Below are positions 1 through 12,982 of a DNA stretch of 20,462 bases, in pieces. Origin of the DNA: Lingula anatina (lineage: Eukaryota; Brachiopoda; Lingulata; Lingulida; Lingulidae); NCBI RefSeq assembly GCF_001039355.2, contig NW_019774105.1:1-20462 (forward strand). The letters are read 5' to 3'. Position 1 is the first letter of the stretch. Every line of letters starts with the position of its first letter. The notes below the pieces were generated by a model that was not told the DNA's origin, did no database searches, and saw only the letters and a list, made by a program, of their open reading frames with translations. A program made the translations under genes and the position numbers.

Positions 1-1570
1 GGAAATATGCATGTATGATCAGCGTGTTCTCGTGGAGCTATCGAGCTCCAAACTCGATGCTGATGCTTATGTTGATGCTCCAATCTCTTTGATATCTTTT
101 AATATAGATATCTACTTTTGTCCCCTGTGAATATGTCACGTGGGAAGTTACTTGCATCTGTTAGTTTTAAAAGTGTAATTTTAGGGCAAAGATCATTTTA
201 ACTCTTTCAACGCAGACTGTCCTAAAGAAATACATGTATAAGTGTAAGACAATGACAATTCCACGCACTACCTCTTTAATTAAGCCTCGGTTGCTTTTTT
301 TTTTCATGTTGATCTTGGTGTCTGCAATTCCCATCATCCCTCTGTTCAACAACGCAGTCCCCGTTAAAATTAGACATTGAGGTTTCCTAGATTATGCACT
401 AATAGTTTTTATCTGCTATGAGCGTATGCTCCAAAAGCGTCGATCGCTGTTTGTCTGTAGCAGACGACCTATTGTTGAATTATTTATACCTGTTTATAAG
501 ATGTTGTGTAATATAAACCAATATTTATTTATTAAGTTGTGCGTGATGTAGATGTTTCCCTTTGTCACCAAAAGTTTTATCATTGCCATGAAACCATTTG
601 TTTCGTGCATTTAGAATTATCCAAGCATCAAGTGCCAGCTAATGATATTAGGTAGAGTCACGCCTAGCATTCCAAGGTAATATACCAAGCCCTGTTACCA
701 ACACTGAGTCATTTTCAAGTCACGCTACACTGTTAGTCTGTTATAAATTATGTTGATGCTCCATACCAACTTTTGTCACTGAATTTTGATCAATAGGAAT
801 TGTGTAGTATTACGTTTAATGATACTTAAAATTTCTGAAAAAAATATTTTGAGTTTGATAAGGCGAAGGTGGAAGTCAGATTATTACGCATCCCTCTGTT
901 TTCAAGCGTGATGAAAGCGCCCAGTGTCAGTGCAGCTAAAGCAAATCTTCTAAGTAATCGGCAGTGAAATGAAATATTTGTGTAGAACGTTGCAATTGAT
1001 AAACTGGTGTTTTTTCTTGTTTGAATATTCAGTTGTACATAAAGATGTCACTTGATCAGCAAACAGTTAATTATTTTTTGACTTCTAAGAAACGGTTCCT
1101 TTGCCTTAGTTATCTACGTGTATCAAAAAATATGTATGAACTTCATCTTGCCAAATGATACGTAAGTCTACCTCCTTGATTAATTGGAAATACTGTCTAT
1201 GAATAACAGAATAAATATACTTAAAACATATCTTACTATTGCAATGTGATGTGTTTGATTCTTGTGAGGCAGTGACCATTCAAAATTACATCAAGATAAA
1301 AATCATTCAGGTGAAGAATTATTTTAAAAATTATCCCTATTTGTTCATAAACGAATTCTTTATTGCGTTTTAATACAAGGAAAATGTTAAGAGAGTGGTA
1401 GGCTATTATTCACAGATATTTCTCTGGGCTTATTCTGTACACATTACTATACAGTAAGAATTTTTTGGCAAATAAAGAAAATGACGTCATCACCCACCTG
1501 GCCTCTGGTTGAAAGTAGTGAATGAATTTTACACAGGGCATAGCATTTTAAGTTAGCAAGAAAAAATAGA
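1..1570. other. Intergenic AT-rich DNA, no gene seen
   Basis: No exon with a recognisable protein, no RNA gene and no clear repeat family was found here. Open frames are short and match nothing I know. A short phrase, TTATGTTGATGCTCC, occurs near 67-81 and again near 747-761, which may be chance or an old short duplication. Confidence 0.5.
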
Positions 1571-1577
1571 ATAAACT

Positions 1578-1887
1578 AGAAAAGCACTCAGAAAGCGCGA
1601 CCTTCGCCAAGACAAACAATTAATTAATTAACAAATCATCACCAAAATATAATGATTTCTTCCTTTATCCATTTCTGGCCAAGCCTGAAAATTTCGTTAT
1701 AAATTATTTAATTTGTTTATTTCTTAATAGATCATCACCAAAATATAATAATTTCTTCCATTAGCCCTTCGTGACCTATCCTGAAAATTTCATCGAAATC
1801 CATTCATTACTTTTTTAGCAGTGCTGTACAAAGACAAACCTACTAATGGTTACAAAAAGCATTACCTCCTCCGTTTAAGGAGGTAAT
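1578..1887. repeat. Composite interspersed repeat ending in a GGAGGTAAT hairpin
   Basis: The segment opens with AAAGCACTCAGAAAGCGCGACC and CTTCGCCAAG and ends with a perfect 10-bp hairpin, ATTACCTCCT (1861-1870) and AGGAGGTAAT (1878-1887), separated by 7 bases. Inside, a block starting ATCATCACCAAAATATAAT occurs twice with a 96-bp spacing (1635 and 1731), each copy followed by a TTTCTTCC run and CCTGAAAATTTC. The order, a CTCCGCC-like left end, internal duplicated blocks and a GGAGGTAA hairpin end, recalls non-autonomous elements I associate with molluscan genomes. That family link is from memory and unverified. Confidence 0.5.
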
Positions 1888-2183
1888 ATAACGGCATTGA
1901 TAGTAAAAGTAAATTTAGATCGTTTTATTATAGATCTAACGTTAGAAATCCCTGATGCTCTGTAAACCAAAATTTTCTTTCAAAATAATTCTATGATACT
2001 GTGCATAGAGTTACAATAACTTTGATGATTTTTCTGATTTGTTTCGGAAATTTTGGGAAAAAAAATTAGAACCTAAAACAACTATTGGTCTTACCTTGCA
2101 AAGATCAATTAGCTGCGCCACCTAACGACGAAGTAGAAAACTACAGCTGTTTACTTCCGTTTTCCCAAGAAGGTCAGCACTCA

Positions 2184-2210
2184 GTGGTGGGTGGAAGGGT
2201 ATCACGTGAT
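2184..2210. repeat. Left arm of 27-bp perfect inverted repeat with an E-box
   Basis: The 27 bases here are the exact reverse complement of 4771-4797. The arm contains GTGGGTGGAAGGG followed by the palindrome ATCACGTGAT, an E-box of the CACGTG class. Similarity stops at once on both sides of each arm. It lies in a CpG-richer patch (about 2105-2310) upstream of a possible small gene. It may be a shared promoter module or the ends of an old element of about 2.6 kb. Confidence 0.7.
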
Positions 2211-2226
2211 TTTCGGGAGCCAATGA

Positions 2227-3434
2227 AAAAAGCAGAAATTTTACACTCCGTTATAGGTAAACAAAATGGCACGTTCGACGCACCGGAGGGGTATCGTTTA
2301 TTTAGGAGGCGTGCACATAAATTTGGTGGGTATTTGTAAAGCAGTTAACTAGTCACAACGATCAATGTTATCTTAACTTTACTCACATGAAGTGATTTTC
2401 TAGTGTGTGGTCTCTTTATATTTTTATAGCAATTTAAACTAGGCATAGCTTCATATGTAGTTTGACAGTTGTAAACTGAAATTTTAACACCACAAGCCTT
2501 TTTCAAGTGAAATATCTCGAAAATCACTCGGACGATTTTTTTCAAACTTTTCAGTAATGTTGTTCATATATTTGTTAACGAAAAGTGCCGATGGCACCCG
2601 ATGGCACCCCTGGATCTTTAGAGTTATAGACGGTATAATCCTTCATACCCAATTACGACCATTTTTGTAGGTATGCGTCTTTATAATGCAAAACTCCCTC
2701 ATTAAAAAGCATATATCTGAAAAAGTAATCGGTAGATTTTTTCCAAATCTTAATCCGACGTTTTTCAGGTACCTTTTTACATAATATATAGTCTGCAGCT
2801 GACAGCACCCCTGGGTCTTGGGATATATAGACAATGCAGTACAACATAGCAAATTACGGCCATTTTTGTTTGAGTGAATTTTGGATCACGCAGACCCCGT
2901 CTTTCAAATCAAATATCTGGAAAAGCAATCGGACAATTATTTTCAAAATTGTTATAAATGTTGCTTAGATATTGGTTAGCAAAAAGTGCCTATGGCACCC
3001 AATGGCACCCCAGGATCTTGGGAATTATAGGCTGTATAGTACTGCATGCCAAAGTACTGTTTTGGTTATCCCACAGACAGCATTTATAACAATAGCATAA
3101 TTGCACTTGTATATCACTTACATGCTTGTCTGTATTTTAAAGCATTTTGTGCAATCTGATCACTATACAAGCACATTCCTACAATAGTTCTGCATTTGTT
3201 TTGCCTAAACTTTCATTTTAATCCTACTATCATAAAAATTAGAGTCATTTAATGAAATCATATTCTAGTATAATGTTAATAGGTAACCTAGAAAGTTGAA
3301 GCCTTATCCAATTAAATAGTAACATCAAAAATAAATTATTTACTGTTTTTCATTTCAGAGAATGGAAGCAGCTTATAACCTCATAATGGGATACCCCCTA
3401 TGGAGTGAATCTGAAAGTAGAGACTTGAGATAAC
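2227..3434 (+). CDS. Possible two-exon small gene, product not recognised
   Basis: I do not recognise a product. Two pieces suggest a gene. First, a CpG-richer stretch at 2220-2340 has two overlapping open frames. One starts at 2227 (MKKAEILHSV..., running to YRLFRRRAHKFGGY) and the other at 2265 (MARSTHRRGIVYLGG...). Possible donors follow at about 2332-2337 (GTATTT or GTAAAG). Second, a good acceptor (TTTTTCATTTCAG) ends at 3358, and a short open stretch after it runs to a stop by 3434 (frame reading MEAAYNLIMGYPLWS) or, in another frame, to LEWKQLITS and a stop. An AATAAA lies at 3842-3847. The intron would hold the 200-bp tandem repeat. Which frame is real, and whether the locus is coding at all, is undecided; it could be a non-coding transcript. 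The coding claim is inference only. Confidence 0.18.
2440..3068. repeat. Three diverged tandem copies of a ~200-bp repeat
   Basis: Three landmarks recur with 200-201 bp spacing. AATATCT(C/G)GAAAA-like starts fall at 2510, 2710 and 2911. (C)GGAC/TAGATTTTTTTC-like runs follow each start. GCACCCC(T/A)GG-TCTT falls around 2605, 2806 and 3006. The tail ATTACG(A/G)CCATTTTTGT is shared by copies 1 and 2. Copies differ at many positions, so the amplification is old. There is no open frame across the units. Confidence 0.75.
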
Positions 3435-3869
3435 AGGAATGATGTTTGTTATTTCCAAAATCTGTGCCTTCATGGAGTGTGACATTGTAATAAACATGAT
3501 TGTTTTTTAATTACTCAGTCGTCAAATATTAAATTAGTAGTTTGTCACAATATCAAATATTGTATTATATACAAGAGAATTCCCATCATCTTTTGTAAGT
3601 GAAGTTTTAATAATAATTATAATTTATTCGAGCAATGTGACAGTTACATTTGTTAGCCCTCTATACTACAAATTAATTAATTATAGGTGAGAAGTAAGTC
3701 TCTTGAACTTGGAGAAAATGAAATACTGCAGGTCATGAAAAAACTTTGTCTGTTGTGATTTCTGTCAGAAGTGAGGATTTGTTGGTAATACATACATTTT
3801 CTGTCTCTTATAGTATGCACTTACCATGATTTCTGACTCTGAATAAAGTATGTCTTGCAAACTTGAAAT

Positions 3870-4600
3870 TCAAGGTAAAATTAAAATCTGACCAAGACAA
3901 ATTTAAAGTAATCTGTTATTTCAATCCAGACCAAATTCTTCAGTCTTGCTTGTGATGTATGTATGTATGTATATGAAGGTTGTCACCCCTTTAAATAATT
4001 AAAATGTATTATATTATTTTAATATTTTGTGAATATTTAAATTAGTTATAAAATGTATAAGAAAAATGTATGAAATAAAATATACTGTTAATTATGTTTT
4101 TATGAAATATGTGAAATAAAAAGTTTATAAAAATTATAAAAAATTGTTTTTGATAATTTTGTCATTTCACATTTTCTTTGCCTTAAACTTTGGTCAAGCT
4201 TACTTTCCAAAAAAAAAAAAAAAAAAAAAAAAAAACTTTGTCAGATGCCCTTCCTTATAGTTATCTGAATTATCAACTTGTCATAATGTATTATTTTAAT
4301 TTCTAGAGTTGATTATTATTCTTATTCAAACAAGAAATTATCAATAATACACAGAAAAATTAAAGTCAATTAAAATCAACACTACCAGCAACTTTTACAC
4401 TGCCCAAACTACAGTCACTACAGGTATATAGCACAGTAGGCCTACACTGACAGAGATGTGATATCTATGCCACGGTGACGTTTTACAACTCTACTCGTCG
4501 GTTTGTTGATCATAAATTGCACATTTTTTCAAGTGTTTTATTATTAGTTTGTAGCATCCATATTTATATTTATATACATTAAATACAAATTCATTGAAAC
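3870..4600. other. AT-rich intergenic DNA with a 27-base poly-A tract
   Basis: No gene seen. The stretch holds a short TATG run (about 3955-3970), very AT-rich DNA, and an uninterrupted A tract at 4209-4235. The tract could mark the 3' end of a retroposed sequence, but I could not see a parent gene or flanking target duplication. Confidence 0.5.
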
Positions 4601-4684
4601 AAAGTCGGCGTAACGTTACGCAAATATCCCAATAAACAATACATCGCGCACAGTTGAGCGACCGTTACTGGACGAAGACGCAGG

Positions 4685-4799
4685 AAGACGTCGCCGGGAG
4701 CTCACTTTCGATGTTCACTCTTCGACGGCAAAACGTCAAATGACTGACGTGCGTGCGCATCTTTTGACGTATCACGTGATACCCTTCCACCCACCACAG
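4685..4799 (+). promoter_or_regulatory. Likely promoter of the ADPRH-like gene, CRE- and E-box-rich
   Basis: This is one of the few CpG-rich patches in an AT-rich window. It holds GACGTC (4687-4692), ACGTCA (4733-4738), TGACGT at 4745-4750 and 4765-4770, and the E-box palindrome ATCACGTGAT (4771-4780). These are half or full sites of CREB/ATF and bHLH-ZIP types. The patch lies 470-580 bp upstream of the first coding exon. No TATA box is evident. Function as a promoter is inferred from base composition, motif cluster and position. Confidence 0.5.
4771..4797. repeat. Right arm of the 27-bp inverted repeat
   Basis: This is the exact reverse complement of 2184-2210 and includes the CACGTG E-box. 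It forms the 3' edge of the CRE-rich patch in front of the ADPRH-like gene. Confidence 0.7.
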
Positions 4800-4909
4800 T
4801 GTACCGTACGTGGGGATGATCGAGAGGCATTCACAAAAACTGTGTAAACTTAGATATCACTTGTGAGTTATTGAAAGGCCACTTTACTGAAGAAGATTGT
4901 ATTATTTCT
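4800..4909 (+). other. Candidate 5' untranslated exon of the ADPRH-like gene
   Basis: The first coding exon starts only 7 bases after an acceptor (ATAATTTCAG, ending 5260), so an upstream non-coding exon is needed. A strong donor, CTG/GTGAGTACG type, has its GT at 4910-4911, and a weaker one lies at 4864. The transcription start is not visible. A GA run followed by a G run (4953-4982) lies in the intron. Confidence 0.4.
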
Positions 4910-5267
4910 GTGAGTACGTGCGCCCTTACTTGCTTTGCTGGCGAAGTTTAAAGAGAGAGAGAGAGAGTTGGGGGGGGGGGGGTACCGTTTGTTGGGATAT
5001 AGAAACTAGAGTATGCAGCACTGCCAGCAGTCAGCAAATCATTGAGTGTTGACTTGTTATTTATTTCCATGCTTCCATTTGCCCATAGCTTTGCAATGTT
5101 CCAGTAATAAGAACACGTAAAACACCATGTGCATATATTCATTTACTGGTACTGGTCATGGGTAGATTAATTACTACATAGATGTACATGTACATCATTG
5201 TACTGAACTGGTTTAGTATGACAAGTGTATTAAAGCTTATGTAATGTTTTATAATTTCAGGGCAAAA

Positions 5268-9350
<4,083 letters not shown>

Positions 9351-9778
9351 GTTAGTTACATCACATCACTGGCAGAAAACAGATAGTGTGGCAAAATACA
9401 TCTTATAAAAATCATCTTATATATTTATTTAATAGCCCTGTTTGATTGGATGGGCCAGTTTCTCAGTGTTTTCAGTAATGTAGTTGGAGACACAATTTGA
9501 GACACCGTGCACCTGCACCCAATGTATTTCTTCCACCATCCAGTGCTGGTGTATTTGGGTATAATAGTTTTGGAGAACAGGTTGTTGCGGGTGTCAGNTA
9601 GTACGGTATGTTGCTGATTTTTCAGTAGTTTTTATAAGGAAATGGACTGCGTAATATTGACTACGGGATAACATTTGTGCAGCTTACTAACGATATATTG
9701 AAATTTGTTGAATAAATGTGTGATAGTTGAAAAAGAGTGGGACGATATAGCAGCATAGAAGGATAATGATTTTTTTTA
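9351..9778. other. Downstream DNA where the last ADPRH exon would be expected; none found
   Basis: Normal placement would put the terminal exon within a few hundred to a few thousand bases. I searched all frames here and downstream by eye for a GGDSDS-type coding block after an acceptor and found none. One undetermined base lies at 9598. The 16 bases directly before it (TTGTTGCGGGTGTCAG, 9582-9597) also occur inside the TIR element at 13092-13107, so a repeat boundary or assembly join lies here. Confidence 0.5.
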
Positions 9779-10000
9779 GAAATGGGTCTTGAAAATATGT
9801 TGCAAATTCTAATGCCAGCATGGGAACCCAAAGAAAGAATTTGGCGGGAGAACCCAAAAGATCTGTACCACTTGGCAGCGGACAACGTTGAAGTCAACAG
9901 ACCAACGCTGAAGAAGTTGTCTGGGTGGTGAAGGCACTTAACGACAGGTGTCTTCTGGAACAAGGCCAGGACTTATCATAGACAATATCCAGGCCTATGA
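9779..10000 (+). pseudogene. Orphan coding-like remnant with one internal stop
   Basis: A frame from 9779 reads EMGLENMLQILMPAWEP, later LYHLAADNVEVNRPTLKKL, then SGW, a TGA stop (9929-9931), then RHLTTGVFWNKARTYHRQYPGL and a final stop at 9998. Composition and the continuation in the same frame after one stop suggest decayed coding sequence of about 73 codons. I do not recognise the family. TTTTTTTTAG just upstream could be an acceptor, but its phase does not fit the ADPRH donor at 9351. It may be a piece of a transposon or of a lost gene. Confidence 0.3.
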
Positions 10001-10414
10001 AAAAAAAAGTATCAAAAGACGACTGTCTTGAACTGTTATTCTATTTGAGAAACCAAGTCAAAGGCTTCAAACAAAGGAAATAAAACACTTTTCATGGTAA
10101 ATGTTTGTTAGTTGTTGTTGGGTTTTCTTCCTTTACCGTGTCACAATACAAACCTTTAATAACCAGGTTTATGTTTCCCCATGCCTAACTGATATACAGT
10201 GCTTGACACATGCTAGATCATGCTTAACACATGCTAGATCTCGCGCTTGCAAATCCCCTATTCTGATAAGACCACAGACACCCTGTGCGGGCAACTAGGT
10301 CAGCTTGAGAACGTGGCTGCTTTCACCTGACTACACCTCATTTTGTATCTCCTTTTTGAGCCATATAATTACTTTGAAATTTTCTGAAAAAGTTCGTTGA
10401 ACGGTCCATAACAT
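10001..10414. other. Intergenic DNA, no gene seen
   Basis: There is no family I can name. The only local structure is a short imperfect duplication near 10200-10245 (GCTTGACACATGCTAGATC / GCTTAACACATGCTAGATC). Confidence 0.5.
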
Positions 10415-10712
10415 ACTTATATCTGTATTCTATAATGAAATGTTGGTCCCTCAATTAAAACATATTTCAAAACGAAAGGAAACGCCAGAATTTTTCACTT
10501 TTATATTGCACCGACTTGGTCTTATAAGGTTTACATAGTGCTGTTTCATTCAACAGTCTTATCTTCTTATATATTAATTGAATCGTATCAAAGACACTTA
10601 TCAATTTTAAAAAGGAAAACACATGAAACGTTAGCAGCCGTTTTTCGGTTCATCCCATTAAATAAAAACTAATCTTAAAGACAAACGAAATATTTTAGGT
10701 TATTATAACGCC
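10415..10712. repeat. Copy 1 of a ~300-bp diverged direct repeat (copy 2 at 19845-20155)
   Basis: It shares long blocks in the same order with 19845-20155, such as ATTAAAACATATTTCAAAA, GGAAACGCCAGAA, GACTTGGTCTTAT, GGTTTACATAGTGCTGTTTC and TTCGGTTCATCCCATTAAA. Identity by eye is about 85-90%, with a few small gaps, one of about 15 bases near the left end. The shared sequence ends at GTTATTATA(A/G)CGC, right where the TIR element begins. Confidence 0.85.
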
Positions 10713-11033
10713 CGGTGTGGCAGGAGTGCACGTCCTAGAAACGGTAGTCCCCCCGGACACTAAGTCCTGGGAATGCAAGTCCTAGGGCATACATTGCTAG
10801 GAATAGAAGTCCTAGGACATACGTTACTAGGATTAAATGTCCGTAGGACAAAGGCTCCCAAGTAATGTAAGTCCTACGTGTAGTAATGCACGTCCTAATG
10901 GGACGTGCGTTCCTGACATTTTAGTAACGCATGTCCTATATAGTTAACACCATGAAAAGATATGAATAAATAGATATAGAGACATACTAGTTTTAAAGAT
11001 AAAATAAACGTTCGCTTTATTCTATTTATATGG

Positions 11034-11071
11034 CCTTTTATATGTTATATATGTTATATATGTTATATATG
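11034..11071. repeat. Short tandem repeat, TATATGT-type 10-mer
   Basis: About four units of TATATGTTA/TATATGT lie in a row inside the 1.5-kb TIR element. It is of low complexity. Confidence 0.7.
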
Positions 11072-11224
11072 TTTATACAGGGTATATTATTATACAATGT
11101 TTTCCGATAGGCAGTTTATAAAAATTTTGATGTGTTAACGCATATTTTTAGCGTACTCCTCCCTCAGTGCACAATATGTATGAGTCTGGTTTGCCCGATA
11201 TTATTTGAACAAAATAACACCCCA

Positions 11225-11437
11225 TTTCCATAGATTTTTAGATCGATCTATCCCTGTGGGAAGTCTCACTAGATTACTGTCAGTTTGGCCGGCTTAAGCG
11301 TCTGTCCCGCCTACTAAAAACTGTAAGGGGGTAATTAACTATGGTGACCGCTCGACTGACTGCAATTTAGCGTGAACCCCCAGGGAGTTAGGTCGATCTA
11401 AATCTTAATCTTTAGATCGACCTAAATCTCTGGGAAA
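11225..11437. repeat. Set of three related arms around TTTAGATCGATCT / AGGTCGATCTAAA
   Basis: Arm 1 (about 11230-11262) reads TTTTTAGATCGATCTATCCC then TGTGGG. Arm 2 (about 11377-11406) is its diverged reverse complement (CAGGGAGTTAGGTCGATCT...). Arm 3 (11407-11435) is again reversed and ends in CTCTGGGA. Arms 2 and 3 form a perfect 15-bp stem, 11388-11402 with 11411-11425, around an 8-base loop. This resembles the ends of a small foldback element. Confidence 0.6.
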
Positions 11438-11817
11438 GCAGCCTACGGCACCATCCAAAGGCATCCCTTATTTTCATCCTTTGAGGTATATGTACAGTGT
11501 ATATTATTTCATGTCCTTTTTTACTGGGGTGTACTTTTGTGTTTTGCGTCGAAATTCTTATTTTCTCTCCCTCTCTCTCTTTTTCAAAACCTTATTTCTA
11601 AGAGAAAAAACACTTTACACAAAACGCAAGATCCCCGTTCTTAGATTTATTTTTCGCTTTACACTCGCTGAAATTGAAAAATGTTGGTGCTTTGACACTT
11701 AAAAGACAAAACAATAAAGTTGTAAATGTAATGAGAAGGGAATTCCGAACACATATTAGACATTAAAAACACCATTGCCACAAGAAATAAACAGTGGGAA
11801 GGGGGTTAAGTAATGTC

Positions 11818-11902
11818 AAAGGTAGGTCTCGAACCCATAGATGCGACGGAACGATTCATAGATTCTTACCTTGTAGTCTTGAACGCTAACCAATACACAA
11901 AC
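11818..11902 (-). repeat. tRNA-like sequence with Pol III A/B boxes (tRNA pseudogene or SINE head)
   Basis: Read on the minus strand, GTGTATTGGTTAGCGTT (about 11882-11898) resembles a tRNA D-arm/A box. GGTTCGAGACC at 11825-11835 matches the B-box consensus GGTTCGANNCC exactly, with a T-arm of four pairs out of five. A box and B box are about 50 bases apart, as in tRNAs. A clear 7-bp acceptor stem is not seen, so a degenerate tRNA or a tRNA-derived SINE head is more likely than a working tRNA gene. Confidence 0.45.
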
Positions 11903-12409
11903 GAGCTGAAGTTTCAAACCTCTCATTTTTTTGTCTGATATATGGCTCACCAGAAGGATTTCATATACATTTATAGTTTTATCATTTAGCAGTATTATTG
12001 CCTAAGGACAGGACTTTCAAATGGCCGGACTTTTATTACTGTCATAACAGGAATAAAAGTCCGACAGTAATACAAGTCCTACCTACTCCAATTATGAGCC
12101 AGGAACCTAAGTCCCTGTAGGACTACTATTCCCAAGTAATGTTAGTCCTACAGACAACCATTACCAGGAACCGAGGTGCGAAGGACCTCGGTTCCTGGGG
12201 GACTTAAATTACTGTTACACCGGCCTTAACAACACTGGCTGTGAAGCCTGGCGCCTGAACAGCCCTGAACACTCCGATAAGTGAAAAACAACTGTCAAAA
12301 AGGTTATACACTGAAGTCCAGTATAATGAACGTTGTGAAAGCCTGACACTGGTTGACGTATGTATGCTTAAAAGCAGGTGAGATGGGAGGGACAGATTAA
12401 TTACCAGTA

Positions 12410-12982
12410 ATTACCAGGTTCTAATAAAAAAGATCAATGAATTTTTCAAAGTGTTAGTAGCAATTTGACACCTCTTACACCGGTTGAAAATGTCCACCAG
12501 AACTATGTAGTACCAGATGAATTCACGATTAGTAAATGATGTCGAAATACGTCTCTCTGATGTTAAACTCTCAAAGGCTATAGGTCCTGACCAAATTCCA
12601 AATTTGGTCATCAGAGATTTTGCAGGCTCCCTGTCCAAGCCCTTGTGCGCAATTTTTAATAGCTCTATCAGAGAGGGATATGTACCTGACACTTGGAAAT
12701 CTGCAAAGGTAATCCCTGTCCCAAAAGTTAACCAACCTAAAGTGATAGATGCTGATCTTGGGCCAATATCAATTACACCAGTGTTGAGTAAAATACTGGA
12801 GTCATTTGTGGCAAAATGGGTGATGGGTGGCCTGCAAATCGAAAGGTCCCAATTAGGAGTAGTCAAAAATAGCTCTACTACCCACTCTCTAGTAGAGTTG
12901 ACTCACAAAATGCTAGGTCTTGAACCATCTGCTAAAACCAAACCCTATTCGCAAGTTTTATTTTAAGATTTTTCTAAGGCAT
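12410..12982 (+). pseudogene. Non-LTR retrotransposon reverse transcriptase, 5' part, decayed
   Basis: The frame starts as VPDEF near 12515 and continues VEIRLSDVKLSKAIGPDQIPN, then LCAIFNSSIREGYVPDTWKS and PVPKV, and later ITPVLSKILESF. These are hallmark N-terminal RT blocks of LINE-type elements (SKAxGPDxIPN, PxxWKxAxVxPxPK). Frameshifts and stops occur (around 12470, 12535 and the TAA at 12963). It ends at FSKA, where a TIR element is inserted; the RT continues at 14159. CR1/L2/Rex-like or Jockey-like clades fit, and I cannot choose between them. No endonuclease domain is visible, so the element is 5'-truncated. Confidence 0.85.

Larger units (their letters stand above)
10710..12225. mobile_element. 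~1.5-kb TIR element with arrays of GTCCTAGGAC-like palindromes
   Basis: The left end GCCCGGTGTGGCAG...GTCC and the reverse complement of the right end (GGCCGGTGTAACAG...GTCC) form imperfect terminal inverted repeats of about 26 bp. Both subterminal regions (about 10720-10940 and 12005-12210) are packed with variants of AGTAATG(C/T)AAGTCCTAGGAC in both orientations. The right flank begins TTAAC and the left flank ends ATAAC, so a TTAA-type target duplication with one change is possible but not proven. No transposase frame is seen, so it is non-autonomous. It contains a tRNA-like sequence and a set of hairpins that may be nested insertions. Confidence 0.65.

Noticed and set aside
4209-4235. Processed pseudogene ending in the poly-A tract
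   Set aside because: No coding similarity upstream and no target-site duplication was visible.
9661-9963. 100-codon open frame on the minus strand
   Set aside because: It is antisense to the coding-like remnant at 9779-10000 and resembles no protein; a shadow frame.
10720-10940. CRISPR-like array suggested by repeated GTCCTAGGAC words
   Set aside because: Units vary in spacing, orientation and sequence, the array sits at a transposon end, and the DNA is eukaryotic with spliced genes.
12411-12866. 151-codon open frame on the minus strand
   Set aside because: It is antisense to the reverse transcriptase, whose conserved blocks are on the plus strand.
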